Part shown: piece by piece, positions 62,653 through 64,000 of the stretch
Position numbering within the stretch: the stretch's first letter is position 1
Layout of the letters: each line of letters starts with the position of its first letter
Source: Devosia rhizoryzae
GTDB lineage: Bacteria > Pseudomonadota > Alphaproteobacteria > Rhizobiales > Devosiaceae
DNA length: 64,000 nt
Direction of reading: 5' to 3'
Assembly (NCBI RefSeq): GCF_016698665.1
Contig: NZ_CP068046.1
Span: 2,480,001 to 2,544,000 of the forward strand
Position numbers and translations under genes: made by a program
Notes under the pieces: generated by a model
What the model was told of the DNA's origin: nothing
The model's input: the letters and a program-made list of their open reading frames with translations, nothing else
Databases searched by the model: none

Positions 62653-64000
62653 CACGCCCCGTAGGGAATCCAGACGTTCTTGACCTGTGTCGCCTTGCCC
62701 AGGAAATAGTCGCCGGCAAAGCGGGGGTCGGCGAGGTCGTAGTCGAGACCGCGGCTGGTCCAGGTCTGCTTCAGGTTGCCGATCGACGCCTTCTCGATCA
62801 TGGCGGAGCCTTCGGCCGAGCCCATGAACCAAAGACCGTCAACGCCGTCATGTTCGGCCAAGGTCTTGGCCAAAGCGACACTGTCGCCGGTGACGATGTT
62901 GACGACGCCGGAGGGCATGTCGGAGGTTTCGAGCACCTGGTAAAAGTCGGTCATCGAGAGCGGCGCACGGGCGGAGGGGACCAGAACAACCGTGTTGCCC
63001 ATGGCGATGGCCGGCGCGAGCAGCGCGACGGAGCCGAGCAGCGGCTGGGTGTCCGGCGCAACGATGCCGAGGACGCCGAGGGGCTCGATCATCGCCGCGG
63101 CGATGGCCCGCATCGGCGGGTTGTGCACGGCGCCATCATACTTGTCGGCCCAGCCGGCAAAGGCGAAGAGCCGCTCGATGGACGCTTCGACTTCGGCCGA
63201 GCCGTCTTCGCCGGTCTGCGCCTTGAGACGGGCGGCGAATTCTGCGCGACGATAGTCGAGGTTTTCGGCAAGGAAGTAGAGGATCTGCGCGCGCGAATGC
63301 GCGGCGGTGGTGGCCCAGCCGGAGGCGGCGCGGGCGGCTTCGACGGCGTTGCGGATGTCCTTGCGATTGCCTTCGCCGACTTCACCGATGCTGAAGCCAT
63401 CGGGTCCGAGCACGGGGCGGTTATAGCCGCTGTCAGGACGGGCTTGCTTGCCGCCGATATACATTTTGGCGGTCTGGTCCAGGGGGGCGGCGTCGAGGGG
63501 ATTTACCTGACCTCGTGGTTCGACAAGCTCACCATGAGGTCTCACGATGCCCGGCTGTAAGTCCTTTTCCCACTTCAGCTTGAGGTAAGCGCTCATGCCT
63601 TCACGGCCGCCTTCGCGACCGAAGCCGGATTCCTTGTAGCCGCCGAAGCCGACGGCGGCGTCGAACTGGTTGGTGCCGTTGATCCAGATCACGCCGGCCT
63701 TGAGCTTGGGTGCAATGTCGAGGGCGAGGTTGATGTTCTCGCTCCAGACCGTGGCGGCAAGGCCGTAGCGGGTGTTGTTGGCCAGTTGCACCGCTTCTTC
63801 GGGCGTGCGGAAGCTCATGGCAACAAGAATAGGGCCAAAGATTTCTTCGGCCACCAGGGAATTGGCGGGCGAAACATTGGTGACCAGCGCGGGCTTGAGG
63901 AAACAGCCCTGTGCCGGCACGTCGCCGTCGGGCTCGTAGACATGGGCGCCTTCGGCGACGCCGCGCTTCATGAGGTCGCGGATGCGCTCGACCTGTACCG
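62652..64000 (-). CDS. Tandem ALDH16-type aldehyde dehydrogenase (N-terminus outside window)
   Basis: The frame is open to the right window edge. The upstream part is the C-terminal end of a normal ALDH domain (EEIFGPILVAMSF, GGYKESGFGREGG). After a linker, a second ALDH fold begins at YIGGKQARPDSGYN. It keeps the Rossmann part but ends without a catalytic Cys, and I see no cysteine in it. This is the layout of ALDH16. The linker includes RPHGELVEPRG, encoded by the repeat at 63509-63541. In many alphaproteobacteria this gene precedes deoA; oxidation of a deoxyribose-derived aldehyde is plausible. Translation is coupled to deoA. Confidence 0.85.
   Translation of the reverse strand, partial: VQVERIRDLMKRGVAEGAHVYEPDGDVPAQGCFLKPALVTNVSPANSLVAEEIFGPILVAMSFRTPEEAVQLANNTRYGLAATVWSENINLALDIAPKLKAGVIWINGTNQFDAAVGFGGYKESGFGREGGREGMSAYLKLKWEKDLQPGIVRPHGELVEPRGQVNPLDAAPLDQTAKMYIGGKQARPDSGYNRPVLGPDGFSIGEVGEGNRKDIRNAVEAARAASGWATTAAHSRAQILYFLAENLDYRRAEFAARLKAQTGEDGSAEVEASIERLFAFAGWADKYDGAVHNPPMRAIAAAMIEPLGVLGIVAPDTQPLLGSVALLAPAIAMGNTVVLVPSARAPLSMTDFYQVLETSDMPSGVVNIVTGDSVALAKTLAEHDGVDGLWFMGSAEGSAMIEKASIGNLKQTWTSRGLDYDLADPRFAGDYFLGKATQVKNVWIPYGA
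63509..63541. repeat. Family-A 33-bp palindrome inside the ALDH16 coding sequence (copy 4)
   Basis: All 33 bp are identical to 7967-7999. The length is 11 codons, so the reading frame is kept. It encodes RPHGELVEPRG plus part of a codon on each side, and lies in the linker between the two ALDH folds. Confidence 0.9.

Overview
The window looks like chromosomal DNA of an alphaproteobacterium of the order Hyphomicrobiales, most likely Devosia-like. This is inferred from several things: high GC, a Shemin-pathway 5-aminolevulinate synthase, the order SRP RNA-dnaX-ybaB-recR, the def-fmt-truA and dapD-dapE groups, a DnaX without the usual zinc cysteines, CtrA-type TTAA-N7-TTAA boxes around a Tad pilus locus, and a tandem ALDH16-type aldehyde dehydrogenase. 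I saw no prophage, transposase, CRISPR array, tRNA or rRNA. Most of the window is ordinary core genome. The unusual content is in small repeats, regulatory sites, one broken gene and a few odd proteins.

Layout. 1-7.9 kb: a DUF1800/DUF1501 pair, an orphan ABC substrate-binding protein, an exported aldolase-fold protein and a membrane-bound PQQ dehydrogenase. 8.0-13.3 kb: an oxidase operon (CtaG-like assembly factor, CopD-like protein, CoxB lipoprotein, fused CoxA-CoxC, small membrane protein), interrupted by an antisense DUF2231 gene. 13.3-15.2 kb: PRC-barrel protein, two small unknown proteins and an OmpA-type lipoprotein. 15.3-19.0 kb: a sugar-dehydrogenase-like SDR and a WS/DGAT-like acyltransferase, divergent from hemA, which has an FNR/FixK box. 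19.0-23.8 kb: a secreted beta-propeller protein, a LuxR-type regulator with Asn at the phosphoacceptor site, mscL and a hybrid histidine kinase, with 75-bp perfect inverted repeats. 23.8-30.4 kb: sthA, a LOG protein, PAP2, a lipid kinase, a phosphoesterase and a broken ZIP transporter gene.

30.4-33.5 kb: the 4.5S SRP RNA with a recognisable promoter, then dnaX-ybaB-recR. 33.5-47.1 kb: rmuC, def-fmt-truA, dapD-dapE with two membrane proteins, pheA, a membrane cytochrome c, a GhrA-like reductase, a VTT-domain protein and an M17 aminopeptidase. 47.2-58.3 kb: a complete-looking Tad/Flp pilus locus in several transcription units (tadD; cpaB-cpaC-cpaE-cpaF-tadB-tadC; cpaA; flp; a CpaC N-domain protein with two TadE-like pseudopilins). 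CtrA-like boxes precede most of these units, which suggests cell-cycle control of piliation. 58.4-64 kb: a HAD hydrolase, then a minus-strand nucleoside salvage operon (ALDH16, deoA, deoB, upp, gloA).

Two repeat families run through the window. A 33-bp palindromic unit sits between genes at three loci and also in frame inside the ALDH16 coding sequence. A G/C-rich hairpin family of about 75 bp is intergenic.
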